A DNA stretch of 64,000 nucleotides, from assembly GCF_029633865.1 (NCBI RefSeq), contig NC_079219.1:13130137-13194136 (forward strand), written 5' to 3'. This DNA is from Lampris incognitus. Taxonomy: Eukaryota > Chordata > Actinopteri > Lampriformes > Lampridae. Positions 18,719-53,215 of this stretch are shown piece after piece. Position numbers and translations under genes: made by a program. The notes beneath the pieces are model-generated. The model was given only the letters and a program-made list of their open reading frames with translations, made no database searches and was not told where the DNA came from. The number at the start of each line of letters is the position of its first letter. Position 1 is the first letter of the stretch.

Positions 18719-20856
18719 TGCAATGCTGGGAATGTGGCAAGAGTTTCAAATGCTTAACAACGTTGGTTACACACTACCAAAGCCACAATGTTGAAGCTAC
18801 CTGCTACATCTGCCTGGTGACTTTTCGGCGCTTGACATCACTCGGCATACACCTACAGAATGCACACCCACATGAACGTTACTGCGAAAACTGTGAAGTA
18901 TTGTTTGACAACGTATTGGACTTAAACAACCATAAAGAAAGTCATTTCATCAAACTGCCAAAAAAACAGTCATATAAAGTAAGTACAGTCAGTGCCGATT
19001 GTCGTAATACAGACATAGTTCCAATGCAGAGCAATGGGATCTTTGGCAATGAGTTGACTGAATCCAATATGACTCTACCCATTACTTTAAAGGGGGATCC
19101 CCCTCCAGATCACAGCTTTGAACATGTGGCACAAGACCATAATTATGTTGTCCAAGATCAAGACGGCAAGATAAAAAGTCCTCGTGAAATAAAGGTAAAT
19201 GGGTGTGATAGCACAGATTATTTAAAAACCTACCGTGACATGGACTTGAAAGTGGAATTGGAGGACACTGAAGAAAAGCTCTCCTGTGGAGATGGAGACA
19301 AGGTGGTTGAATTTGTAGAGGGGGAGCCATATGACGAAGACTCACCCATTCCATCTCCGGAGGTCTCAGACTACTGTCCAGATACTACGACATCAGATAC
19401 TGACACAGCCTCCACTACCTCTTCCACTACCTCTTCTAGCAAATCTACTGCCAGCCTTCACAAAAACACATGCTCTCAGTGTGGCAGAGGGCCATTCAGA
19501 AATGTGAAGGTCCATTTGTTCCACTGCAGTGGCAAAAGGGAAAATGTTCAGTGCTTTGAATGCAAAAGACACTTCCCCAATGATAAGCAGCTACATGAAC
19601 ATAGGATGCGTTTGTTTAACTGTGACCTCTGTGGCCAAGTCTTCCGTGTCATGGACTCTTTCTGGCACCATTTCTGTCCCAAAGGAAAAGGACAAAACTC
19701 TCCTACTGTTTTGTTCAGTTGTGATGACTCAACACTAAGTAAATGCAATATGTGCAAAGCCCTTTTTTCTACTGAGACTAGTTTGTTTGACCATATAGTT
19801 GCCGCTCATAGTACAAAGGTCAGTTCCAAATTATGCATTATTCCTAATCCTGCTGCTGCAGAAGCCACGTTAGCTCCCATCATTGGCAGTAGTCCTTCTG
19901 TTGGAATGCCCTCTGTTGCGTCTTTGCCTGTATATGTGCCATCAAACCCTCCCCTTTCCTCACCATTCTCTCTCCACCCAGAATCCATTCCTTCGACGTC
20001 TAGATTAATTCATGGAAAATCACTTGCTTCTGTCAATCAGCCACATCCTCAATGCAGCGAGGTCCCTAAACCACTGGTGATTGTCACTACATCAAATATT
20101 ACAGGGAGTCAACCTACAGTTTTGACAACTCGGGGAATGGCAACTGCAATACAGGTTGTTATGCAATCTCTTTCAAATAAATCACCAGCTTGCTTGACCC
20201 CCGTCAGACCCGGACCACCAATTTTAACAGGCCACTCCACAGCTGTCAGATTGGGAACAACCAGTGCCTTAAGTCAAGTGACCTACCAAGCCCCACAACT
20301 TTCTTATACCCAGGCGTCTGTCCCTGATAGTACCATTAACAGGACGTCATCTACTGAAGCCTGTAAATCTGCCTCTCCAGGAATATCCCCCTTGACAATT
20401 GTGGCCATGTTTAAGAATGACAGTCAGGAAGTGGCCCTGAAGGAGCGTATGAAAAAAAGCTGGCGCACCAAGGTCCCTTACCCCTGTAGACAGTGTGGTG
20501 CCATTTCACGGCAGCTCTCGCTCATCATCAGCCACCGCTACCTCCACCGGGGCCGCCGCTCACACCGCTGCCAGTGTGGTCGCACCTTCCTGCGCCGGCT
20601 ACATCTTCTGCGACACTGCATGCAACACGCTGAGGCCACTAGTTACATCTGCGTTGGCTGCGGGGAAACTTTCATTGGGGCAAAACTCTTAGTTGAACAC
20701 ACGAGGGGAAAGGCAGGGAAATACCTTCCTCCTCGGCGTGCTTGGAAACAGACAGTGAAGAGAAAGTGCAAAATGCCCCTCACTTGCGATTGTGGACAGA
20801 TCTTTTTGAGGCCTTCTGCTTACATATGGCACCAACTTAAAAACAGAAAAAGGTAA
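18718..20856 (+). CDS. C2H2 zinc-finger protein, 712 residues
   Basis: Probable nuclear DNA-binding protein. Three N-terminal fingers have classical C-x2-C...H-x3/4-H spacing at about residues 3-23 (CWECGKSF...HYQSH), 29-50 and 56-76. A long acidic and Ser/Thr-rich region follows (SDTDTASTTSSTTSSSKST near 225-245). A second group of Cys/His motifs, several irregular, lies at about 252-365 (CSQCGRGPF, CFECKRHF, CDLCGQVF, CNMCKALF). A Pro/Ser/Thr-rich spacer leads to a C-terminal group at about 589-712 (CRQCGAIS, CQCGRTFLRRLHLLRHCMQH, CVGCGETF, CDCGQIF). The ORF is one uninterrupted exon. Upstream there is an acceptor at 18625. The stop TAA lies inside a consensus donor (AAAAAGGTAAGC), so a further 3' exon is possible. 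I cannot name the orthologue; no KRAB, BTB or SCAN domain is visible. Confidence 0.85.
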   Translation: MQCWECGKSFKCLTTLVTHYQSHNVEATCYICLVTFRRLTSLGIHLQNAHPHERYCENCEVLFDNVLDLNNHKESHFIKLPKKQSYKVSTVSADCRNTDIVPMQSNGIFGNELTESNMTLPITLKGDPPPDHSFEHVAQDHNYVVQDQDGKIKSPREIKVNGCDSTDYLKTYRDMDLKVELEDTEEKLSCGDGDKVVEFVEGEPYDEDSPIPSPEVSDYCPDTTTSDTDTASTTSSTTSSSKSTASLHKNTCSQCGRGPFRNVKVHLFHCSGKRENVQCFECKRHFPNDKQLHEHRMRLFNCDLCGQVFRVMDSFWHHFCPKGKGQNSPTVLFSCDDSTLSKCNMCKALFSTETSLFDHIVAAHSTKVSSKLCIIPNPAAAEATLAPIIGSSPSVGMPSVASLPVYVPSNPPLSSPFSLHPESIPSTSRLIHGKSLASVNQPHPQCSEVPKPLVIVTTSNITGSQPTVLTTRGMATAIQVVMQSLSNKSPACLTPVRPGPPILTGHSTAVRLGTTSALSQVTYQAPQLSYTQASVPDSTINRTSSTEACKSASPGISPLTIVAMFKNDSQEVALKERMKKSWRTKVPYPCRQCGAISRQLSLIISHRYLHRGRRSHRCQCGRTFLRRLHLLRHCMQHAEATSYICVGCGETFIGAKLLVEHTRGKAGKYLPPRRAWKQTVKRKCKMPLTCDCGQIFLRPSAYIWHQLKNRKR

Positions 20857-22700
20857 GCGCTAGAAGAAGGCCTCCAACTAAAAAAGTACCCAAAAATGCT
20901 GTTGTTTTCATGGTTCATTGTCAGAGCTTCTGTTTTTCCCCTCCTGCATTTTCATCTGACATGCTGTAGTTGAATAACTTGGGCAACAACTGTGGGCAGT
21001 ATGTTTATTTGACTTTGCAGCAGCAGTGAACATCTCTAGACAAAAGACATTGTATAGAGTGAGACAGCATGCTATGTAATTTGCTACCATGTTCATCTTC
21101 AATTTTATTTGTTACAAAAGCAAAGTCACAATCTTGACTCTTAATGGCTTTTAATTAGAAGTGTCCTGGATAGGTATGTTTTGTTGTGTGCAAATGATCG
21201 GCCAAATTGAAAGAATTAATTCCCCATTATTTTACATTGTCATAGAATAGTAAAAAGTTATCAGGGTGTTTTTCCCCACTAAAAGCATAGGGTGAAATGA
21301 TTTTAAAGTCCAGTTTATTTCCCCAGAAAAAAAGGATTAGTCCAGTTTCAGCCAATATTTCTCACAAAGTGCTTTGTCCGTCATGCGGTTTGAACATCTT
21401 TGGTAGCAATAAAAAAGTTAACCCAAAAAATCAGTTCTCCATATTAAATGAATATGGAGAACATCAGACGAACTGGAGTTGGTCCCTGGGCGCTGTACTA
21501 GCGGCTGCCCACTGCTCCTAGCCACACGGGTTAAATGCATTTATGGGTTAAATGCAGAGAAATAATTACCCCATGGGGATTAATAAAAGTAGTAAAATAA
21601 ACATTTATATTTTTATCATTCTTTTTCCCAACACCCATTTGAAATTGAATATTGAAGTTTATTGTTTCTAGGTCAGGCATTTTATATATGTAGGGGTCTA
21701 AAAGTGCAGCATTTTTTTTCTTCCCCCTCTGAGGCAATAATAACGTTTGTAATCACTTGGTTATCCATTGCCTTATAGCTCCACTAGATGGCGCCAAATT
21801 AATTGCTTTAAGACAAGCGGCAAGAGAACCTCCATCAAAGCTTTTCCTTACTTGTGTGGACAGGTGTAGCTACCAATTGTTAAGCGTTACTAAGATGACA
21901 GCCACATTAAGAAGGGTATAAAAATTTTAAATCAAGCAAGAGTTACTGAATTTGTACATTCAGAAAGGGAGCCCAGATAAGTGATTCGTCCCACAATTAC
22001 AAAAGTTTTTAAGTTCCCAAGGAGGGAACGAGGCCTACCATCTTACGGACTAAACAGTGAGAACATGTAAAAGGGTGCATTATATATGACATACATACTG
22101 AAGGAAACATATGTATGCTGGTTCAACTTGCATTTTCCAAAGAAAAAATAAATTTTCCGCTCTGAAGATGGTGGTTTTTGTTGTATATGTTATGAATGGT
22201 AACACTGCTCTTTGACTGATAAATCCCAGAGAGTCATACCGAATGAAACAGTCACAAGGGCCGTTGTGACCGTGTCTTCCCCACTGCTGTACCAAAACAC
22301 ACAGTCTAACCTGCATTTTTGCGATTGATGTCGCATCCGTTGGCAAAGGTCCTCTATGATCTAGGTTGGCTTTATCTGCCCGTCAGCCACGTTAACTTTG
22401 CTTCATCAAACTCGTGGCTGCCTGCCTTACAGTCTTCCTTATTTGGCTGCAGCGTGACGAGGTAAAACCACTTAGCCGCATCATTTTTGCCAGGACCTGA
22501 CAGTAATCATTAAAATGAGCAACTACAAAAATGTTCATCGTTAAGTATTCGCAGATTAGCTATTGTATAGCTATTGTCTTAAATACACCAGCAGCAAGAA
22601 AGGACCAAAAGGGTATGTGTTACCATGTACATTTTCAGGGTTCTAACTCTAAAGTAACCATTACTGAATTTTTTTTTTTTTGTTAGTTATTTCCACCAGA
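20857..22700. other. 3' flank of the zinc-finger gene and intergenic DNA
   Basis: Probably includes the zinc-finger 3' UTR. Candidate AATAAA signals occur near 21406, 21577 and 22147. A short dispersed repeat tail lies at 21478-21597 (CGGCTGCCCACTGCTCCTAG, GGGTTAAATGCAGAGAAATA). No other gene was seen. Confidence 0.45.
21478..21597 (+). repeat. Dispersed repeat tail
   Basis: Matches the reverse complement of 7945-8020. Ends in GGGGATTAATAAAAGTAG, a common 3' end of fish SINE/LINE copies. Confidence 0.5.
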
Positions 22701-23370
22701 TGGACTTCTTTTATTGGAAGACATCTCAAGAATTTTCTTTAGAAAAAACTTGTATTCCACAGGAATGAGGCAATGCTGGAGTCCCTTAATGAAGCCAAGG
22801 CGAAAAAGTTGATAAATTGCAACTCAGTTATTAAAAGTTATCGGCGAGCAAGCCATTAAGCCTTTTGAAAATATAAGGGCCACCACGGTCCTTGTTTGCA
22901 GTGCTTTGTGCATAATCATAAATACATTTGTTTAAAAAAAAAAATTTGCATGCTGAACAAGTCCAAATATAGTGTGACTCCACTTGAGTAAAAGGTCATC
23001 TTGTCAGCACAGTGGTACACTTCTGACTCGTTCTGCAGTCTTAAGCACTGGGTCAGAAGAGGAGATTTGTTGTAGGTAAGCCAGTCCTCCAAGTGGTGCA
23101 GCAGGGCAAGTATTCAGAGCAGCTTCCAGAGCAGAGGAATCCCATTTTCCCATCCCATCCCAGTTTCACGGATATTGTGGGCAAGAGGACTTTCATCCAT
23201 CTCCAATGTTCGACAAATCCATAGGGCCACATGTCACCTGTAGCGAAAACACGACTCTTAATCTCAGCGTTTTCACGAAATGAAGCCTATGCGAGCTTTG
23301 CCAATACCTTATCTTGTGTGCTCGGTTAGTTATGTTTCTCCAACCTTTGAGTGTAAGTGTTAAGTTTGCA
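22701..23370 (-). other. Presumed kcnn4 3' UTR region
   Basis: Follows the kcnn4 stop on the minus strand. A candidate polyadenylation signal (AATAAA on the minus strand) is at about 22709-22714. Its real extent is unknown without transcript data. Confidence 0.45.
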
Positions 23371-46393
<23,023 letters not shown>

Positions 46394-49055
46394 AGCGCGG
46401 TGGGCGCACCGTTAATCTGGCCCCCTTTACTCGTTCGTCACTCATCGAAGTAGCAGCGGGAGTTTTACCTAGAAGGAGAAACACTCGGCCCCCTTTAGCG
46501 CTCACCTTAAATTAAAAAAAAAAAAGAAAAAAAAAAAAAGAAGAAGGACGGCGAATCGGCGCGGTGTGATTACGCGCTCCGATGCCATTTGCGCCGGGGT
46601 AATTAATGTGCTCCGGTTTTTTTCCTGCAGGGGATGTGGATGTGGGTGTGCGTTAAACTCCTCTCGTACGTGTGTGTTCTTTGCGGCGTGTTTCTGAGCG
46701 TTTCGTGCGCTCGCCAATGAGTCGCAGCGCGTATTCGCGTGAAGGACCCGAGACTTTTAAGAGATTCGCTGCTTGCATACGCTCCTGCCTGCGCGTGCGG
46801 GGGAACTTTCATTTTTGCAGACGGTAAACTCCGGTTCAAATGAGATGTGCCGATACCCCCTTCGTTTAGTATTGATCAGGCGACATTTAGTTATTTAGCT
46901 TAGATTCTGCTTTTTATTGTCTGAGGTAAATTGCCAAGCGTATTGCAATAAAACGACATTGGCCTTGGAACAAGGGGGGGGGTGTCTAAATGTGGTCCAC
47001 CGTGCCACGAGTGGACCGGTGAGACTTGGGAGCGTCCAGATTGGGCCGTTTTCAACCTTGGCAATATTTCCTTACTCTTCCTCAGCTGACTTGGTTTGTG
47101 GACTCTCCTGTGAAATCGACACCAGGTTAGATAGCGACATCTGGTGGTTAAGTAGCTACACTGACCTTGTGGCGGTCGATGTGAAAACAAGTTTTGCACA
47201 GAGATGGCAATGAAATTTGCGTTTTAACTGCTACTACTTTCGGCTGATCCCGTTTGCGTTTTAACGCATTGTCAAAAATGTCTTCAGACATTTCATTCGT
47301 CTTATTTTTTCGTCACCATCGCCTCTGATTCCGGTTTGATAAGCAGTTTATGGCATCGTAAAACGGTCTGACATCCCCAAATTGCTTTAAATTCCCTTTA
47401 AATGGTATAAGCAAAAATGCAATCTAACAAAGATAACAATCGTTAGAAGAAAAAAACAACTTCACACTCTTCTCAATCTGTTCATGGAGGAACAGCACCA
47501 TGGCCTTGGGCTAAATGACGCGCTCACCCCACACAGCGCCCCCCCCCCCCCCCCAGTATCCTGTGCTGGCATGCTGAGGATAACATGACTATTCACTTAC
47601 AGACCGTTCAAGTCAGTCAGTCTTCAAAAGAGAACCGAGATGTGCTTAACTGAGCTTCCCAACAGCCTCGATGTGTATCCAAGCTTAAAATGCACTTTCA
47701 GAATAATAATAATAATAATAAAAAGCAACTTTTCATTTAGATTGATACCAATACAATTTTCCTCATTTTAGGCAAGAAAACACACTGTAACGTTATATCA
47801 GCTGATTTAATCATCTCTGATTAGAAAATGTAGAAAAAAAATAGCTGGTTTAAAAAAGTTCATGGTGCAATTTTACTCCATATCAGTACAACATCACTTG
47901 GAGGTTAGTAAATAAATACGTATCAAAACACAGTAACTAGCAAAACAAAAACAAAGCTGGTTATAAAAATTACAGCTCATAAAAATGTGAGAATTTAACA
48001 TCTATTCAAATTCAAAGTATATAACACCCCCAGCAGATTCTCCTTTCCAGTGTGCAGAGCTATGTACAGTTAGAATGATAAAATCATACAGAAAATAAAT
48101 TGCTTATCAGGCAGGCCCACATTAGCCTGGAAATTCAACATTTTGCTGACTTGCTGGTTTCTAAAAAAGGATAAACAGTCAATCAGTTAACATATACATG
48201 TACTTTAAAGCAAGAAATGAAATATAAAAATAGCCATAAATAAGCATAAAAGTATTTGATGAAACAGTTGTAATTTTAGTGCCATCCACTGGTGGCCGAA
48301 TAAATTACAAACAATGAATGAGATTTAAAAAAAGCAATGTGCATAAATTGATGACAACAAACACCTGCATTTTTTTTACAAGCAGCTTAGTAAGAATAAC
48401 TCATATATACAGATTAAAATGGATTAAAACCCTAAACCTTATTTGTTTTTTACAATGATGCATTAGGTTGACTGTGTAATCAATACACAGTGCACTTTTA
48501 CTTTTCGGTGGACCATGTTGAGGCAGACAGACTCAGTAATTGTGTACATAGCACCTATAAAGAGATCATTATTTGACATCACGTCTATTGCAGAGAGTTC
48601 CTGAGATAGTCCAAGGGCACAGTGAATGAATAAGGTCACTCTTACTGCTGAGGATACTAATAAAAAAAACTAGCAGTGCAGAAGAGCCTTGGCCTTTTGA
48701 TTTCAGTCCATTGAGATGACTTGACAGATTATTTCATGATCATAAAATATCACTCACAGATTGCATAATCACAATTTTGTCTTACTTAATGCACCTTATT
48801 AACATCAACAGTATCTCTCTGTGTATAAAAATATAAAATCAGTGGAAAACTTAAGGAAACAGGCAGTAGCACATTTCACAATTTCAGCTGGATTATTTAT
48901 GAAATGTTTTAGTCATGGCAAACATGAAAAAAAAACCCAGTGATTTAACACAATTGGCTCAGTTCAGGGAAGGTTTAATGCCCTTACTCCCATAAGGTTA
49001 CTGACCTCTCACCTTCACGTCCATCAGCTTGGCTTCAATCATTTATTGGCTTTAT
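46394..49055. other. Intergenic: kcnn4 5' flank and BTG-gene 3' UTR
   Basis: The first 300-400 bp hold the kcnn4 5' UTR and likely promoter (moderately CpG-rich). A short LINE tail fragment lies near 47230-47255. The AT-rich 47.4-49.0 kb part probably contains the BTG-family 3' UTR; minus-strand AATAAA sites occur near 49042. No further gene was seen. Confidence 0.45.
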
Positions 49056-49253
49056 CTAATCCTTTACGGCACTCCATGGCTGGAGAGCAGCCTGTGGTAC
49101 AATGAACTGAGGAGGTAGTTGAGGCATTATGTAGTAGCCGAATACAGGCTGGGGCTGAGGTGCGCACACTGTGGTGAAAAACACTTGACTGTTCTTCTTA
49201 TATGGAGGCCAAACTGGTGCAGGGTGGTAAAAGTACTGGAGACTAGCAGGGAG
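49056..49253 (-). CDS. BTG-family coding exon 4 (C-terminus)
   Basis: 65 codons and [23 protein letters not shown], then [30 protein letters not shown] and the end SAVKD. Acceptor TTTTCAG. Confidence 0.9.
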   Translation of the reverse strand, partial: LPASLQYFYHPAPVWPPYKKNSQVFFTTVCAPQPQPVFGYYIMPQLPPQFIVPQAALQPWSAVKD

Positions 49254-51703
49254 CTGAAAAGCGAGAAAGAGAGGGGAGAAAATGAGTTAAGTGGACTAGC
49301 ATAGTCTCCCCAGACCCTGCATGTTTATCATTGGCTCCATCGATACTATGGGAGTGAATTGTATCATCACCTGACAACGAAGCACTTCTAAATTTTATCA
49401 TCAAGGATATTTAGTGTGCACTTGCAACATACACACAAATATATCACTTTACTTATACATTACCACCATTACTGTCAGAAAGAAAGCCTTCTAAAAATCC
49501 TTTCATTTACCTGATTTCTGGTGAATTTGGGCTTATTTACTCCATCCCTATGCCCCTTTGGAACTCTGTCACGGATCCTGGGCACCATTGTAATCACGTA
49601 TTCATCTTCCTCCATTGTTTCACTCTTGTTCCCTTTATTTTCTTTTCCCCGCTCTTCTTCCACCTCGCCATCTTTCACCTCTTCCTCTGTGTCACTGGAT
49701 GCAGCTGAACCACAATCAGAGGAGGTAGCGGAGTGGTAATCTGATGTGTCATGGTTTGCCGAGTCCACCAAGGAGTCACCTTTTTCTTCATCCCTACAGC
49801 CCTCAAACTTTTCTTCCTCTCCCTCTGTGAAACGTGCGACTGTGAAGGGCCTACAGGTCTCTTTCGATCTGTGAGGAGGTGAGAATATTTATGGTTAGGT
49901 TAGTAATGCCAATGTAAAACCTCGCACAGTCATACATTAAAGTGCTGGCACCCATGACTCCATTCTCCCCCCTCTTCCATTCATCATTTCACTCTGGGCA
50001 TGATGATGATGGTTCACTCACGGTTCCAGATTGAGAGATGGCTGTTATTCAAACAAGAAGGGTCTGTGTCATCCAAATGTCTGTCTCAGCAAGCCAGTGA
50101 CTGAGGGTGACTCACCTTGCGCACACCTCCAGAGGGTCGATCCACAGCGTGAGCTCCTGTGGGAGGCCCAGCTCACTGGGCTTCAGCCCACTCGCCTCAC
50201 AGGCCTTGAGTACCACTTGATCGCAAGGTATTCCATTGTTTATCCTGATGCACCTGAGAGGTACAAAAAGTGAAAACACATGGCGATTTACAACTCTATC
50301 GTTGTCCTTAAGATATGAACTTAAGCGTCAACTGTACTAGTTTGAGTTTTCCTAGATAAGTGGTTATCAACTCCGCTCCCCGGGGACCCCCGAATATTTC
50401 AGTTCTCTATCCTGCACACTGTCCTGTATACTCAAAGTCAGATACCTTTAATAACAATGTATCGGTACATAGACTTTCGCCAGGTTATAACCTGATGGTC
50501 AATGTACCAAAATTGTTATTAAAGACCTCTGACTGCAAGTATATAGAAGACAGTATGCGGGAGTTTCTTTCAGCCTTCTTGACCCTAGATCTCCTCCTAT
50601 GCACATGTCAAGCTGGTACCATGCAGTACCAGCTCGACTCTACTCGCTTTACTTTTCTGGACTTTGTTTTCCCCTGAAGATAGCACCCCCTAAAGGCGAA
50701 GCGCTGCCGATGCTTGTGGGCATGTTGACTAGTTTTCCCTACCTTCTCTACCAGTGTCCCACACGAGTGTTTTATTCTCAAAAAAAAAAAAAAATCAAGA
50801 CCAACTCGAAATGGCTGCTTCACGGGAACAATATTAGGTGTAACAAAGAGATTAACTGAAAAATTAAATTTTTACATCAACTCCGATATGAGTTTCACGA
50901 GTCCCACGCTGGTATGTCCTGATTGTAAACAGAGCTGTTCAGTTTCTCTCTGACCAATCAGTGATCTGCAGTGTTTTCACGTCACCTTTTAGGATCGGCT
51001 CAGCTTGCTCAGAACCTCGACAGAGGTGGTACCAAAAAAAGAACCAGAGGAGGTCCAGGTAGCGTAGCGGTCTATTCTATTGCCTACCAACACGGGATTG
51101 CCGGGTCGAATCCCCGTGTTACCCCCAGCTTGGTTGGGCGTCCCTACAGACACAATTGGCCGTGTCTGCGGGTGGGAAGTCAGATGTGGGTATTTGTCCT
51201 GGTCGCCGCACTAGCGCCTCCTCTGGTCGGTCGGGGCGTCCCCCCGGATCGGCAGAGAGGGGGTGGAGCAGTGACAACGACGGCTCATAAAGAGCGGGGT
51301 AATTGGCCACATACAATTGGGGAGAATAAGGGAAAAATTTTTTTAAAAAGTACCAGGTACCAGCTACTATTCCCAACTTTTCCCCTATAGAAAACCAAAA
51401 AAGGGAGTAGAGTCGAGCCGGTACCATGCAGTGGAAAAGGGGCATAATTAACTACCCGGCAGGATAGAAAACCAGTGGCAGGGGTGATTTGCAAGGACTG
51501 GAGCTGAGAACTACTGCTGTAGATCTTTACCTGAATGCCTGCCCTTTGCTGGGACTGTCGGGGTACCAGTGGTCATTATATTTCTCACATAGAAGTTTCT
51601 GCAGCTTCTCAGCAAACACATCTGCTTTGGCTTCATCCAACTTGCCATGCTCTACAGCAAAGCGTTTGATGAAGCTGACTCCAGCCTTCACCTCTCTTCT
51701 CAT
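49056..51703 (-). CDS. BTG/TOB family antiproliferative protein (BTG3/BTG4-like), 288 residues
   Basis: BTG/TOB proteins bind the CAF1 (CNOT7/8) deadenylase and promote mRNA decay and growth arrest. Coding exons on the minus strand: 51703-51531, 50253-50116, 49868-49511 and 49253-49056. They join in phase, 867 nt in total. The APRO domain is complete. It starts [15 protein letters not shown]. Box A is [17 protein letters not shown], continuing RCIRINN, and box B is [20 protein letters not shown] long acidic, Ser-rich middle ([19 protein letters not shown]) follows. A conserved-looking C-terminus has [19 protein letters not shown] and a Pro/Gln-rich end. The Trp/Pro/Lys-Lys C-terminal pattern recalls BTG3 and BTG4 rather than BTG1/2 (too short) or TOB. 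The exact paralogue cannot be set by eye. The ATG lies 5 bp after an acceptor (TTCACAG at 51709), so a 5' UTR exon lies upstream. Confidence 0.9.
49511..49868 (-). CDS. BTG-family coding exon 3 (acidic linker)
   Basis: 358 bp: [19 protein letters not shown], an acidic/Ser-rich region, then [16 protein letters not shown] and NKPKFTRNQ. Phase 0 donor CAG/GTAAAT. Confidence 0.9.
50116..50253 (-). CDS. BTG-family coding exon 2 (box B)
   Basis: 138 bp: [20 protein letters not shown], then [20 protein letters not shown], then LEVCA and a split Arg. Acceptor CTCAG, donor AAG/GTGAGT. Confidence 0.92.
51053..51345 (+). repeat. SINE family A copy with internal deletion
   Basis: Forward head GTCCAGGTAGCGTAGCGGTC and box B GGGTCGAATCCCC. 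The body jumps from GTCGGTCGGGGCGT directly to CCCCCCGGATCGGCAG, losing about 150 bp. End ACAATTGGGGAGAATAAGG. Lies in the BTG-family intron 1. Confidence 0.87.
51531..51703 (-). CDS. BTG-family coding exon 1 (APRO domain, box A)
   Basis: 173 bp from MRREVKAG to GQAF and two bases of Arg. Donor CAG/GTAAAG. Confidence 0.92.
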
Positions 51704-52744
51704 GGTTTCTGTGAACAAAGGAAAAAAACATGTTAAAAGTGAAGAAAAAAAAACCCATTTTGCCGACATACTTGTGCTTTCCCATGTTTTCATAATGTAA
51801 ACATTAGGATAGTGGATTTTTGGTCTCAGTAACTGCCTTTCAATGTTATGTTAGGGAGCAGGAACTTCGGCTTACTGATAACAGCATTTCCCTGTGTAGG
51901 TGGCCCCTGAACTTTCCATTACCTTCAGGGGAGCTATATGTTGAGTAGGACTGGGCCATTCTGCAACTATGGATATGGCTTTCTGTTAATAAAGGCCACA
52001 ATTTGTATACTTGCAAACAAGATGCAAACTAGATTTGTCATGTCGACATAGAAAATGTTTCAAACACAAACCCATGAGTCTCTGGGCAGATGGGGCTCAT
52101 TTTCCAAAAGTGGGTCTATTTGGGTTGAGCTGTGCCAGAAACAGATTGACTGTAGTTGAGCAGCATGTTTAACATGGCACAATTCAAATTTTGCAAGCAC
52201 AGCAGAAACATTGATGGTCAAGTTATATACCATCATGGAAAACCTATAGATGCCCCTGTCTAGCCAATCCCTGTTTCCTTGTTATTTTGAGGCGTGACAG
52301 CCATTTGTTATTGTGGTTTGGACTTCACTTGGACAGTGTCAGGAGAATGATAAGCATGTCACGGTGCATCATCTTGCAAAAATGTGTTGTCGTGGGAAAT
52401 TATTTGCAATGGATGCATACAGCTACAAACCTTGAGTACAGCGAGACACTGGTATAGTGTACTGTAACTTACCTATCATCTCTACAATAGTTACAAGACT
52501 AACAAATATGTTTTTATCATCCAAGACAACTTACAAATCTCAATACGATAGTCGGTCAGAAGGCCAGCTTTAATATGCTGATTAGTCATGAGTTAGGGTG
52601 GTGAAAAAACTTTCAAATTACATGTGCTGTTGTGTATGATTAAACCGAGGGTGGAGCAAGTCCTCAGACACTACAATCAGTTTTTTCCGTAAATCTAACA
52701 GTTACGTAAATGGAAATATGTCTACGCATGCTCAATAATCCAGG

Positions 52745-53215
52745 TAAGGTAATGACAGCAAGTTGAAACCGTTCATCTGGACACTGTTTAGTGGGAGATC
52801 ACTCATCTAAGTGACTGCAGGTGTCCCTAATAAGCAATACAGTGGCATAATGACTGAAAACAACGATCAACAACTGGTTTCATATGCAAATATGCGTGAC
52901 CATTAACTAGAGTTTCAATGGCCATGTGTACTATTCACAGAGGGTTGGGGAATGTTTGCAATCACAGCATTGTAAGATGGCAACAGATGTACCCTTGCTC
53001 CCCCGGTTCAGGGATGGTCGTTCCCTCTTCAGACAGATGGCCTCTTTGACTCCCCACTGACACCAGCGTTCCTCCCTATCAAGGATGTGCACATCCTCAT
53101 CCTTGAAAGAGCGGCCACTGGTCTGTAGACGCGGTGTTTGGCATGTCTCATTTGCTTTAAAAATCAAAAAAACATGCCAGAAATTGGTCCACCCCAAGGA
53201 TCGGGTCCCCCGGCA
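52745..53215 (-). mobile_element. Penelope-like element fragment, reverse copy
   Basis: Minus frame: RGTRSLGWTNFWHVF (a frame of the HPKDRVP region), GRSFKDEDVHILDREERW, GVKEAICLKRERPSLNRG, then CCDCKHSP. It meets a forward copy head-to-head at about 53216. Confidence 0.82.
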
